Shown here one piece after another: positions 41,788 through 49,567 of a stretch of DNA of 64,000 nucleotides (position 1 is its first letter; every line of letters starts with the position of its first letter). The position numbers and the translations under genes were made by a program. The notes below the pieces were generated by a model, which did no database searches, had not been told where the DNA came from, and worked only from the letters and a program-made list of their open reading frames with translations. The DNA comes from Cryptosporangium sp044454545 (GTDB lineage Bacteria > Actinomycetota > Actinomycetes > Mycobacteriales > Cryptosporangiaceae), in contig NZ_JBITDV010000006.1 of assembly GCF_044454545.1 (NCBI RefSeq), positions 434,001-498,000 on the forward strand, given 5' to 3'.

Positions 41788-42277
41788 TCAGATCTCCAGT
41801 GCCGCCGTGAGGCGCCCGGCCGCCCGGCCGAGCCCGCCGGCCAGTGCGCCGGCTCCGAGGGGTAGGCCGACCACCGCGAGCCGAGGCCGGACTCACGCGG
41901 AGAAGCCGCACGAGTTCCGCCGCGGTCAACGCACCGGAGTCGGTCACGTAGAGGCGCATCAGCACCCGCGCGACCATCCGCGGCACGCCGGTCTCGACCA
42001 TCAGCGCCGAGAACCGTTCGACGAATACCGCCACCTCGGGACTGTCGTCCGCGGTGGCTCGGCTGCCGATCGCGGGCCGCCTGCTCGCGCGGTGCCTGCT
42101 CGCCCGGTGCGCGCGGTCGGAACGGTAGGCGGTCGGCCTGCCGTTGCGCCCGACCTCCCGGCTGACCGTCGAGGTCGGACGCCCGGGACCGCGAGCGATC
42201 ACCGTGAAGTCGGCGTGTGCGGCCAGCCCGGCCGCGATGCGCTCGCGTTCCTGGTGCGTCAGCCTGGTACCCGGCAT
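41788..42277 (-). pseudogene. Broken GbsR/MarR-type regulator with IS30-like N-terminal HTH
   Basis: The 5' end is intact: ribosome binding site GGAGGAGGACGCA, ATG 42277, an HTH resembling that of IS30 transposases (RLTHQERERIAAGL, RPTSTVSREVGRNG), then the start of a MarR-like winged helix (MVARVLMRLYVTDSGALTAA, LRVSPASA). After that residue the recognition helix and wing are missing, and a frame shift leads to an unrelated tail (LGAGALAGGLGRAAG) and a stop at 41788. Intact relatives are about 200-220 aa and sit divergently from an ABC ATPase and permease, whose remains follow here. Confidence 0.7.
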
Positions 42278-42342
42278 TGCGTCCTCCTCCAGGTCATTGC
42301 AACGACGTACGTCACCGCAGGTCAGGGCCGTCAACGGTGCCG

Positions 42343-42587
42343 GTTCGACCCGGAGGCCCGCCGGGAGTTCCACGACCTGGTCCGGACCCTGGCCGCCTCG
42401 ACCACGATCCTGCTGACCACCCACGATCTCGGCGAGGCCGAGAAGCTGGCCGGACGGATCCTGATCCTCGACGGAGGCCGGCTCGTCGCCGACGGCACAC
42501 CTGCCGAGCTCGCCGGCCGCGTCGGCGGGGAGTCGCTGGAGGACGCCTACCTGGCGCTCGTTCGGCGGGCCGAAGAGGGGCGGCGTC
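42343..42587 (+). pseudogene. 3' fragment of an ABC transporter ATPase
   Basis: Only the part after Walker B remains: DPEARREFHDLVRTLA, the H-loop LLTTHDLGEAEKLAG and ILDGGRLVADGTPAELAGR, then SLEDAYLALV. Walker A, Q-loop, the signature motif and most of Walker B are deleted together with the promoter side facing the regulator remnant. The frame also runs past the start of the permease fragment without its stop, which shows a further small shift near the end. Confidence 0.75.
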
Positions 42588-42945
42588 GTGAGGCGCGGGT
42601 GGGAGCGTGGGCTGATCGAACTACGGCAGGCGTTCGCGCCGCGGGAGTGGCCGGCGCAGCTGTTCTGGCCGGTGGTGACGCTGATCGTGATCGTGGTGCT
42701 GCGAAACCGGACCGTCGACGGGGTGAGCCTGGGCGCCCGGCTTCGCGGTGCTGGGGAACCTGGTCTGGGCCGAGGTGTTTCCGGTGTACTGGCTGGGAGT
42801 GGGCATGCGGGCCGCGTTGCTGCCGTCCGACGAGGGGTCCGTTCTCGGGGCGCTCGCGGTGCTGAGCGCGTGGGCGGCCGCCGGTGTGGTGGCCGCGCCG
42901 GTCGTGCTGCGGCGGACGGCGCGCGGGAGTCCGGCTCCCGGGTCA
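42588..42945 (+). pseudogene. Internally deleted ABC-2 permease remnant
   Basis: N-terminal piece from GTG 42588 (RGWERGLIELRQAF, PVVTLIVIVVLRN, one membrane segment) and a C-terminal piece in another frame (42750-42930: FPVYWLGVGMRAALLP, then a last segment and VLRRTARG). The middle four or so membrane segments are absent. The original stop is lost; the frame reads into the antisense of the SDR gene. Matches the permease normally encoded beside this regulator/ATPase pair. Confidence 0.72.
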
Positions 42946-43707
42946 GCGCCCGCCGGGAAAGGCTGCTCCGGTGAGGTCGGCGCAGTAGGCCAGCAGGGCG
43001 TCCTCGGAGTCTTCGGTCGTGGCCAGGGCCGGATGCGGTGTCCGGTGGTAGAAGTACCGGCCGGTGGTCTCGTCGTCGGTGACGGCCAGACCGGCCTGGG
43101 TGGCCGCGCCTTCGGTCAGGTCGTCCGGAGCGCCGGGTCCGCCCATGCGGGTCGGGACCCAGCCGGGGTCGACCGCGTTCGACGGGACGCCCGGCCAGCG
43201 GCGGGCGACCGCGCGGGCGAGCATGAGGTCGTACAGCTTGCTCTCGGAGTACGCGCGCGAGCCGTTCCAGCGCCGTTCGGTCCACTGCGGATCGTGCAGG
43301 TCGGCGCGGCCGCCGCGGTGCATGCCCGAGCTCAGGTAGACCAGCCGGTCGGGGCGGGTGATCAGCGCGGTGAGCAGGTACGGTGCGAGGACGTTGACCG
43401 CGAAGAGGTGCGAGAGCCCGTCGACGGTCTCGATCCGGCGGGGCTCCTGGTAGCCGACCGCGACGTTGTGGATCACCGCGTCGTGGCGGCCGAGCGCGTT
43501 GACCTGGGCGGCGACGTCGCGGGTCGCGGCGATCGACGACACGTCCCCGACCACGACGGCGTCGGCCTCGGGGAGCGCCTTGCGGGCGTCGTCGGCCCGG
43601 GACTCGGTGCGGGCGTGCAGCGTGACCCGGTGGCCCTGCGCGGCCAGGGCCCGCGCCGCGAGCAGCCCGAGCCCGTCCGCCGACCCACTGACGAAGATGC
43701 GAGACAT
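42943..43707 (-). CDS. Short-chain dehydrogenase/reductase
   Basis: 254 aa, apparently intact. Cofactor loop SGSADGLG (8-15), HARTES after beta2, HNVAVGY in place of NNAG, catalytic Ser in LVYLSSGMHRGG and YSESKLYD. The SSGMHRGG pattern resembles plant- and actinobacteria-type retinol/protochlorophyllide-reductase-like SDRs. CAGAGT lies 6 nt before ATG 43707 as a possible leaderless -10. It is surrounded by broken genes on both sides. Confidence 0.83.
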   Translation of the reverse strand: MSRIFVSGSADGLGLLAARALAAQGHRVTLHARTESRADDARKALPEADAVVVGDVSSIAATRDVAAQVNALGRHDAVIHNVAVGYQEPRRIETVDGLSHLFAVNVLAPYLLTALITRPDRLVYLSSGMHRGGRADLHDPQWTERRWNGSRAYSESKLYDLMLARAVARRWPGVPSNAVDPGWVPTRMGGPGAPDDLTEGAATQAGLAVTDDETTGRYFYHRTPHPALATTEDSEDALLAYCADLTGAAFPGGR

Positions 43708-43772
43708 GCCCCTACTCTGCCTCGGCCGAGCGGCGACCGCCCTGCTCCGGCCGGCCGATCGCGCCGTGAAAG

Positions 43773-44244
43773 CTATCCCGGGGATTCGTCCGTGGACGCG
43801 GCGAGGTCTTTCTGGGCCCGCAGGGCGTCCAGGCGGTTCGACAGCGCACCGGTCATCGCGGCCCGGGCCGTCGGCGTAGGCCTCGAGAGGAGCGCCCCAC
43901 TGCTTTCCCCCGGTCGCGAAGTTCGTCCTCGCCCCGCCCGGCTCCACGATCGTCACCCCGATGCCGAACGGGGCGACCTCGCCCGCGAGCGCGTCGCAGA
44001 ACCCCTCGATGCCCCACTTCGTGGCGTGGTACATCGACGCACCCGGGTAGGCGGCCTGCCCGGCGACCGACGAGAGCTGGAGGATCCGTCCTCCGCCGTC
44101 GGCCCGCAGATGCGGCAGCAGGTCGTCCACCGCGGAAAGCCGCCGGACCGTACCCGCGACCCGGTCGCCGACGGCCAGGACCTCCGACGCCAGAGCCCGG
44201 CCGAAGCCGCTGCTGATGCCGGTGATGAGCCAGGTTCGTGTCAT
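43773..44244 (-). pseudogene. Broken second SDR gene
   Basis: ATG 44244 opens a normal SDR start (TRTWLITGISSGFGRALA), but after TVRRLSAVDD the frame jumps directly to LLPHLRADGGGRILQLSS. About 75 residues with the NNAG region are missing. YHATKWGIEGF and VEPGGARTNF follow, then a deletion and frame shift after EAYADGPG. The last piece of the original C terminus (NRLDALRAQKDLAAST) is found in another frame up to the TAG at 43773. The product would lack cofactor and substrate elements. Confidence 0.75.
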
Positions 44245-44290
44245 GCCGTCCACGCTCGGCCGCGCCGGCCCGCACCACCAGATCCCCGCC

Positions 44291-45016
44291 GAGAGAGGTG
44301 CCACCAGGGCGCGCCCGTCGGCTCAGGTTCTCGACGCGGTAGCCCGCGCGCTGGGGCTCGACCGCACGGCCACCTCCCACCTGCACGATCTCGCCGACCC
44401 GACCCGACCCGAACCGACCCGACCCGACCCGACCCGACCCGACCCGACCCGACCCGACCCGACCCGACCCGGCCCGGCCCCGCGCCGCCGCCGTGCACCC
44501 CGCCGGGCCGAGCGGCTGCGGCCCAGCGTCGCCCGGCTGATCGATTCCTGGGACAACCCGGCCTACGTGCACGGCCGCTACCTCGACGTCTTCGCCGCGA
44601 ACCGGATGGCGGTCGCGCTGTCGCCGATCCTGAGGCCGGGCACGAACGTGCTGCGCGCCGCGTTCCTCGACCCCGCCGCGCAGGCGCTCGGCGCCCAGGA
44701 CAGCCTCGCCGGCCTCGTCGGCATGATCCGCGCGGCGGCCGGCCCGGACGTCGACGACCCGCTGCTGACCGAGCTGGTCGGGGAGCTGTCGGTCAGGAGT
44801 GAGGACTTCCGCCGGCTCTGGGCCCGCCACGACGTGCGTCCGCACCCCGGCGCCGGCGCCCATCTCGTGCGGCACCCGCAGGTCGGCGAGCTCGAGCTAC
44901 ACCTCGACAAGTTCGCCGTCGCCGGCGACGAGGACCAGGTCCTGGTGGTCTACCAGGCCGAACCCGGTTCGCGGTCGGCGCAGGCCCTGTCCCTGCTCGC
45001 CACGCTCGCGGTCTGA
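44291..45016 (+). pseudogene. 5'-truncated MmyB-type XRE regulator with a pentanucleotide repeat in the linker
   Basis: Homology begins with the last part of the HTH (ARPSAQVLDAVARALGLD), so the DNA-binding helices are lost. An Asp-Pro-Thr-Arg-Pro repeat linker follows, and then a complete MmyB-like ligand domain (RLIDSWDNPAYVHGRYLDVFA is split at about 86-106 of the open frame; LWARHDVRPHP; LELHLDKFAVAGDEDQ). The open frame can be extended to ATG 44216, but the added 25 residues come from the antisense of the broken SDR. Either a dead gene or an orphan ligand-binding domain. Confidence 0.65.
44396..44480 (+). repeat. (GACCC)17 pentanucleotide microsatellite inside a coding frame
   Basis: Seventeen 5-bp units: three perfect gaccc, one gaacc, eleven perfect (44416-44470), then two ggccc. 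Three units equal 15 bp and code Asp-Pro-Thr-Arg-Pro. Gain or loss of one unit shifts the downstream frame. Confidence 0.9.
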
Positions 45017-45057
45017 CCCGGGCGGAACGGGTAAGAAGTTCACTTCCCCACGCACCT

Positions 45058-45079
45058 GTCCCACTTGTCGCAGTGGGAC
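45058..45079. promoter_or_regulatory. 8-bp inverted repeat upstream of the haloperoxidase gene
   Basis: GTCCCACT-tgtcgc-AGTGGGAC, 44 bp before ATG 45123 and 41 bp after the stop of the MmyB remnant. Could be an operator of the downstream gene or a terminator stem. A second short palindrome gttcgaac lies at 45091-45098. Confidence 0.5.
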
Positions 45080-45122
45080 CGGCTGGTTAGGTTCGAACTG
45101 TAACGATCTAGGGGAGGCGCGG

Positions 45123-45947
45123 ATGAGCACCATCACGACCACGGACGGCACCGAGATCTTCTACAAGGACTGGGGAACCGGCCAGCCGATCGTCTTCAGC
45201 CACGGCTGGCCGCTGTCGTCCGACGACTGGGACGCCCAGCTCATGTTCTTCCTGCAGCACGGCTACCGGGTCGTCGCCCACGACCGGCGCGGTCACGGAC
45301 GCTCGACGCAGACCAGCGACGGGCACGACATGGACCACTACGCCGACGACCTGGCCGCGCTGACCGCGCACCTGGACCTGCGCGAGGCGATCCACGTCGG
45401 GCACTCGACCGGCGGCGGCGAGGTCGTCCACTACATCGCCCGGCACGGCGAGGAGCGGGTGGCGCGCGCGGTGCTGATCAGCGCGGTGCCGCCGATCATG
45501 GTGCAGACCGAGTCGAACCCGGGCGGCCTGCCCAGGAGCGTGTTCGACGACATCCAGACCCAGGTCGCCACCCGGCGCTCGCAGTTCTACCGGGACCTGC
45601 CGTCGACCGCGTTCTACGGCTTCAACCGCGAGGGCGTCGAGCCGGTCGAGGCGATCATCCAGAACTGGTGGCGCCAGGGGATGATGGGCGGCGCGAAGGC
45701 CCACTACGACGGCGTCGTCGCGTTCTCCCAGACCGACTTCACCGAGGACCTGACGAAGATCACGGTTCCGGCGCTGGTCATGCACGGCGACGACGACCAG
45801 GTCGTGCCGTACGCCGACTCGGGCCCGCTCTCGGCCGAGCTGCTGCAGAACGGCACGCTCAAGACCTACGCGGGCTTCCCGCACGGCATGCCGACCACCC
45901 AGGCCGACACGATCAACGCGGATCTGCTGGAGTGGCTCCGGTCTTAG
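45123..45947 (+). CDS. Alpha/beta hydrolase, cofactor-free (non-heme) chloroperoxidase type
   Basis: 274 aa. HGWPLSSDDWD oxyanion loop, DRRGHGRST, nucleophile elbow GHSTGGGEV with S95, acid in MHGDDDQVVPY and His in FPHGMPTT: the exact layout of bacterial perhydrolases/non-heme haloperoxidases. These form peracids from carboxylic acids and H2O2, or act as esterases. ATG 45123 has GGGGAGG 6 nt upstream. The 3' end overlaps the convergent peroxiredoxin-like gene by 35 bp; both fit a peroxide theme. Confidence 0.87.
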   Translation: MSTITTTDGTEIFYKDWGTGQPIVFSHGWPLSSDDWDAQLMFFLQHGYRVVAHDRRGHGRSTQTSDGHDMDHYADDLAALTAHLDLREAIHVGHSTGGGEVVHYIARHGEERVARAVLISAVPPIMVQTESNPGGLPRSVFDDIQTQVATRRSQFYRDLPSTAFYGFNREGVEPVEAIIQNWWRQGMMGGAKAHYDGVVAFSQTDFTEDLTKITVPALVMHGDDDQVVPYADSGPLSAELLQNGTLKTYAGFPHGMPTTQADTINADLLEWLRS

Positions 45948-46473
45948 CGTGCGCCAGGATCTCGTCGACGCTCCACTGGTCGTAGGCGTGCTCGCCGTGC
46001 TTCTCGGCGACGACCGTGCCGTCGGGCGCGATGAGGAAATCCGCGGGTAGACCGAGACGCCCGCCGGGCTGCGACCGGCTCGGCGGGCGTTCGCGGTTGC
46101 GGGCCACCGCGATCGCGCTGCGGAAGACGCCCAGCGCGATCACCGGCCAAACCCGTGAGTTCATCAGCGCACCCCGGCCGGACGTGACGCCGAACTCCCG
46201 GTACAGCTCTTTGCCCGGGTCGGCCACGACCGCGAACGGAAGGCCCGCGGCGTGCTGCCGCAGTTCGTCGGCGGGCGAGTGGAAGACCACCACCTCGTCG
46301 ACGCCGGCCCGCTCGAGCTCGTCGTGGCGCTGGACGATCGTCCGCAGATGAAGGTTGCAGACGGGGCAGCCGGCGAACCGCCGGAACTGTAAATGGACGA
46401 GCCGATCGGGGAGCGGCACGCGGATCGGCTCGCGGTTGACCGGCCGGAGTTCGCGAACGGGTACGTGCAGCAT
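45913..46473 (-). CDS. AhpC/TSA-type peroxiredoxin-like protein
   Basis: 186 aa thioredoxin-fold protein of the AhpC-TSA_2 type. FRRFAGCPVCNLHLR carries C36 and C39 at the peroxidatic position; the fold continues with VVVFHSPADELR, VVADPGKELYREFGV and PADFLIAPDGTVV. It probably reduces peroxides or disulphides in the cytosol. ATG 46473 has GAGGAGGCGGCA upstream. Divergent from a TetR gene with two operator-like palindromes between them, so probably repressed by it. Confidence 0.84.
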   Translation of the reverse strand: MLHVPVRELRPVNREPIRVPLPDRLVHLQFRRFAGCPVCNLHLRTIVQRHDELERAGVDEVVVFHSPADELRQHAAGLPFAVVADPGKELYREFGVTSGRGALMNSRVWPVIALGVFRSAIAVARNRERPPSRSQPGGRLGLPADFLIAPDGTVVAEKHGEHAYDQWSVDEILAHAKTGATPADPR

Positions 46474-46489
46474 TGCCGCCTCCTCATGA

Positions 46490-46531
46490 GCGTACGGCCT
46501 ACGCTTACCACCGTAGGCGTAAGCCGTACGC
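46490..46531. promoter_or_regulatory. Two TetR-type operators in the peroxiredoxin/TetR divergent region
   Basis: Two dyads of the form GCGTA-N5-TACGC at 46490-46504 and 46517-46531, centres 27 bp apart. Together with their flanks they form a 44-bp imperfect palindrome (46489-46532, 18 of 20 arm positions paired). They lie 17 bp from the peroxiredoxin start and 12 bp from the TetR start and cover both promoters. Confidence 0.75.
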
Positions 46532-46542
46532 TGTCAAGCGTC

Positions 46543-47169
46543 ATGCCGAGACCACGTTCGCTCTCCACCGACCAGCTCGCCGCCGCCGCGCTCACCGTCG
46601 TCGACCGGGGCGGGCTGTCGGGGCTGTCCATGCGGACGGTCGCGGGCGAGCTCGGGATGAGCACGATGGGCCTGTACCGGTACGTCGCTGACCGGGACGA
46701 GCTCGAGCGTCTCGTCGTCGACCGGGTGTTCGACGCGGTCGACGCCGGACCCCCGGCCGGAGGGCCGTGGGAGCGCCAGGTCGAGGACCTGGTCGAACGG
46801 GTGCGGAAAGCGTTCGCCGAACACCCGGCGGTGGTCGCGCTGACGCTCGTCCACCGGCACCGCTCCCGGGGCGCGCTGCGCTGGGCCGAGGCGCTCCTCG
46901 CGGTCCTCGGCGACGCGGGTTTCGCCGACCGCGAGCGGCTGGTCGCGCTGCGGGCGCTGTTCAGTTACCTGGTCGGCGCACTGCAGCTCGAGCACCTCGG
47001 GCCGCTCGCCGGCGCCGGCACCCAGCGGCTGGCCGGCCTGCCGCCGGACGAGTTCCCGCACACCACGGCCAACGCCCGGTACGCACAGCACGTCACCGCG
47101 GACGAGGAGTTCACGGAGGGCCTCCGTATGCTCCTGCGGGGCTTGTCACCGACCGCCGGGCGCCCATGA
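46543..47169 (+). CDS. TetR family transcriptional regulator
   Basis: 208 aa. N-terminal HTH LSTDQLAAAALTVVDRGG, LSMRTVAGELGMSTMGLYRYVADRDEL; C-terminal TetR_C domain of the TetR class (LTLVHRHRSRGALRWAEALL). ATG 46543 starts the conserved PRPRSLSTDQ; the upstream frame is antisense to the neighbour. No ribosome binding site; TACGCT lies 10 nt upstream. Likely autorepressor and regulator of the peroxiredoxin-like gene via the GCGTA-N5-TACGC sites. Confidence 0.87.
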   Translation: MPRPRSLSTDQLAAAALTVVDRGGLSGLSMRTVAGELGMSTMGLYRYVADRDELERLVVDRVFDAVDAGPPAGGPWERQVEDLVERVRKAFAEHPAVVALTLVHRHRSRGALRWAEALLAVLGDAGFADRERLVALRALFSYLVGALQLEHLGPLAGAGTQRLAGLPPDEFPHTTANARYAQHVTADEEFTEGLRMLLRGLSPTAGRP

Positions 47170-47324
47170 CCAGAGCTGCCGGCCGGGGGAATCCCGCACT
47201 TCGGCTACGCCGAGCGCTACGCCGAGTGCTGCGCCGCGACCAGCTGACAACCGGGCGCGGTGCGGGACGGGAGCGTGGGGGCGCGGTCGCTGCAGACGCC
47301 CCTGGCGCAACCGACTAGTGGGGC

Positions 47325-47618
47325 ATGACCCAGGTATCCACCCTCACGACGGCGACGATGTCGCCGGCGGGGCCGCAGCCGGTAGCGGCTCCGCTGGCCT
47401 CGCTGGCCGACAAACCGTTCGCGTACGTGCTGCGTGGACTGGTCGAGTCCCAGCTGCCCCGCCCCGCGGCGACGGCCCCGTCCGATCGGCCCGAGCCCGT
47501 CGTCGGCCCCGGCGCCCCTTCGGCCGTCGTGACCAAGAACGGGCCGGTCACGCTGGGCGCGTTCGCCCTCTGGCACCGCTTCGCGAACGCGGCACCCTTC
47601 GCCGCCTCAGCCGGCTGA
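47325..47618 (+). CDS. Hypothetical protein
   Basis: 97 aa, rich in Ala and Pro; not recognised. SLADKPFAYVLRGLVESQLPRP in the middle and VVTKNGPVTLGAFALWHRF near the end (each under 25 residues and interrupted by a Pro-rich linker) look like ordered pieces. High third-position GC supports coding. The 3' end overlaps the convergent LLM gene by 12 bp. The 155-bp gap before it holds no recognisable feature. Confidence 0.5.
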   Translation: MTQVSTLTTATMSPAGPQPVAAPLASLADKPFAYVLRGLVESQLPRPAATAPSDRPEPVVGPGAPSAVVTKNGPVTLGAFALWHRFANAAPFAASAG

Positions 47619-48461
47619 CGGTGTGATGATCTCGTCCGCCACCCAGCGGGCGACGCCCTCGGGGTAGGGCGGGGACACGCTCAGCACCACGTGCCGGAAA
47701 CCGGCGTCCAGCGCCGCGCCGATCGCGCGCCGCGTCGCGTCCGGATGGTCGTACGAGACGCCGAGGTGGATCGACCGGACGATCGACGCGGGGTCGCGGC
47801 CGATCTCGGCGCAGCAGGCGTCGAGCATCGCGCTGCGTTCGACGACGTCGGCGAGGTCGCCACCGGGGATGTTCCACACGTCGGCGTGCTCGGCGACAAC
47901 GCGCAGCGTGGCCTTGGCGCGGCCGCCGATCAGGATCGGCGGGTGGGGACGCTGAACCGGCCGGGGCCGCTGGAACGCGCCCTTCAATGCCTCGGCGTCG
48001 AACGGCTCCGCCGAGGTCCAGATCCGTTTGATCGTGGTCAGCGCCTCCGAGAGGTTCGCGGTCGCGGTCGTGGCGTCGTCGTACGGCAGGCCCAGGCCGT
48101 CGTACTCCCGGCGCGCGATCGGCATGCTCGGACGGGACCCGACGCCGATCCCGAAGTCCAGCCGTCCGTTCGAAACGACGTCGACGGTCGTGGCGATCTT
48201 GGCCAGCACCGCTGGGGGCCGGAACCGGTTGCTGGTGACGAGCAGGCCGAGCCGGAGCCGCTCGGTGCGGGCGGCGAGTGCCGAGAGCAGCGTCCAGCCC
48301 TCGAGGACCGGGCCGTCCGGGGGGCCGCCGATCGGCATGAAATGGTCGAACAGCCAGGCGTGCCCGATCACCGGCAGCGCGTCCGCCTCCTCCCAGACCC
48401 GCAGGATGTCGCCGTAGCCGACCTGCATGGGCGCGGTCATCAGCCCGATGCTGGGGTTCAC
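47607..48461 (-). CDS. LLM class F420-dependent oxidoreductase
   Basis: 284 aa luciferase-like TIM barrel: SIGLMTAPMQVGYGDIL, AWLFDHFMPIGG, RLRLGLLVTSNRFRPPAVLAK, NGRLDFGIGVG and PPILIGGRAKATLRVVAEHAD are the characteristic strands. F420 rather than FMN is likely for this subgroup. ATGA overlap (48458-48461) with the aldo/keto reductase indicates one operon under the TetR regulator at 49568. Confidence 0.85.
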   Translation of the reverse strand: MNPSIGLMTAPMQVGYGDILRVWEEADALPVIGHAWLFDHFMPIGGPPDGPVLEGWTLLSALAARTERLRLGLLVTSNRFRPPAVLAKIATTVDVVSNGRLDFGIGVGSRPSMPIARREYDGLGLPYDDATTATANLSEALTTIKRIWTSAEPFDAEALKGAFQRPRPVQRPHPPILIGGRAKATLRVVAEHADVWNIPGGDLADVVERSAMLDACCAEIGRDPASIVRSIHLGVSYDHPDATRRAIGAALDAGFRHVVLSVSPPYPEGVARWVADEIITPSAG

Positions 48462-49480
48462 GGGCGCCGCCGCAGGGACGGGTCGAGGAGCGCGGGCGGG
48501 GTCGCGAACTTCTCGTGGGGAGCCAGGTCGAGGCCGGGGGCGACGATCGCGTCGATCGCGTCGAGGACGTCGGCCCCGAGCACCGTGTCAGCCGCTTCCA
48601 GCTGACCCCGCAGGTGGTCGAGCGTGCGCGGGCCGACGATCGCCGAGGTGACGCCGGGGTGCGCGGTGACGAACCCGAGCGCGAGCTGGATCATCGTGAG
48701 GCCGGCCTGATCGGCGACCTTCGCGAGCTGTTCGACGGCGTCCATCCGGCGCTGGTTGGCCGGGATGCTGGTGTCGAACCTCTGCGGCATCAGGGAGGCC
48801 CGGTGGGAGGTGGCGGGTTGCCCGGCGCGGACCGCGCCGCTCAGCCAGCCCGACGCGAGCGGGCTCCAGGCCAGCACGCCCATGCCGTACTCCTGGGTGA
48901 CCGGCAGGACGTCGGCTTCGATTCCGCGCTGCAGGATCGAGTAGCTCGGCTGCTCGGTGGCGTACTTCCGCAGGCTGTTCTCTGCGGCGGCGTGGTGGGC
49001 CTGGACGATCCGGTAGGCCGGGAACGTCGAGGAGCCGAAGGAGCGGATCTTGCCCGCGCGCTGCAGGTCGGTCAGCGCCGAGAGGGTCTCCTCGTCGCTG
49101 GTCCTGGGGTCCCAGCGGTGGATCTGGTACAGGTCGACGTGGTCGGTGCCGAGCCGCCGCAGGCTGTCGTCGAGCGCCGTGTGGAGCCAGCGGCGGGAGC
49201 TGCCGCGGTGGTTGCGCTCGTCGCCCATCGGCTCGTTCGCCTTGGTCGCGAGGACGACGTCGTCGCGACGGCCCTTGATCGCCCGGCCGACGAGCTCTTC
49301 GGACTCGCCCTGGCTGTACATGTCCGCGGTGTCGATCAGGTTGATGCCGGCCTCCAGGGCGGCGTCGACGATCGCGGTGGCGTCGTCCTGGGTGGTGCGG
49401 CCGATCGCGCCGAAGTTCATCGCGCCCAGGACGAGCGTGCTGACCTGCACTCCGGTGCGGCCCAACGTGCGGTACTGCAT
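48458..49480 (-). CDS. Aldo/keto reductase
   Basis: 340 aa TIM-barrel NADPH reductase. Catalytic tetrad: D in INLIDTADMYSQGESEE (D and Y of DTADMY), K in VVLATKAN, H in YQIHRWD. ATG 49480 is preceded by GGAGACCCTC. First gene of the AKR-LLM operon and divergent from a TetR gene. Two GGAACnnnGTTCC palindromes lie in the 87-bp gap. Confidence 0.87.
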   Translation of the reverse strand: MQYRTLGRTGVQVSTLVLGAMNFGAIGRTTQDDATAIVDAALEAGINLIDTADMYSQGESEELVGRAIKGRRDDVVLATKANEPMGDERNHRGSSRRWLHTALDDSLRRLGTDHVDLYQIHRWDPRTSDEETLSALTDLQRAGKIRSFGSSTFPAYRIVQAHHAAAENSLRKYATEQPSYSILQRGIEADVLPVTQEYGMGVLAWSPLASGWLSGAVRAGQPATSHRASLMPQRFDTSIPANQRRMDAVEQLAKVADQAGLTMIQLALGFVTAHPGVTSAIVGPRTLDHLRGQLEAADTVLGADVLDAIDAIVAPGLDLAPHEKFATPPALLDPSLRRRP

Positions 49481-49500
49481 GAGGGTCTCCGTCGGTAAGT

Positions 49501-49539
49501 GGAACCTTGTTCCGACTAACGTAGCGGAACAATGTTCCG
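49501..49539. promoter_or_regulatory. Two TetR-type operators between AKR and TetR genes
   Basis: GGAAC-CTT-GTTCC at 49501-49513 and CGGAAC-AAT-GTTCCG at 49525-49539, centres 25 bp apart, in the divergent gap. Typical duplicated operator of an autoregulated TetR/AcrR repressor. Confidence 0.75.
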
Positions 49540-49555
49540 GTTGCCAGGGGTAGGG

Positions 49556-49561
49556 CAGAAT
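49556..49561 (+). promoter_or_regulatory. -10 element (CAGAAT) of leaderless TetR gene
   Basis: CAGAAT, 6 nt before ATG 49568, directly downstream of the duplicated operator; no ribosome binding site. Confidence 0.45.
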
Positions 49562-49567
49562 GGGGGC

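Noticed and set aside
42200..42277. IS30-type transposase
   Set aside because: The IS30-like HTH belongs to a GbsR/MarR-type regulator family; no DDE domain, terminal inverted repeats or target duplication is seen.
44396..44480. CRISPR or other spaced repeat array
   Set aside because: The 5-bp units are contiguous without spacers; it is a simple sequence repeat.
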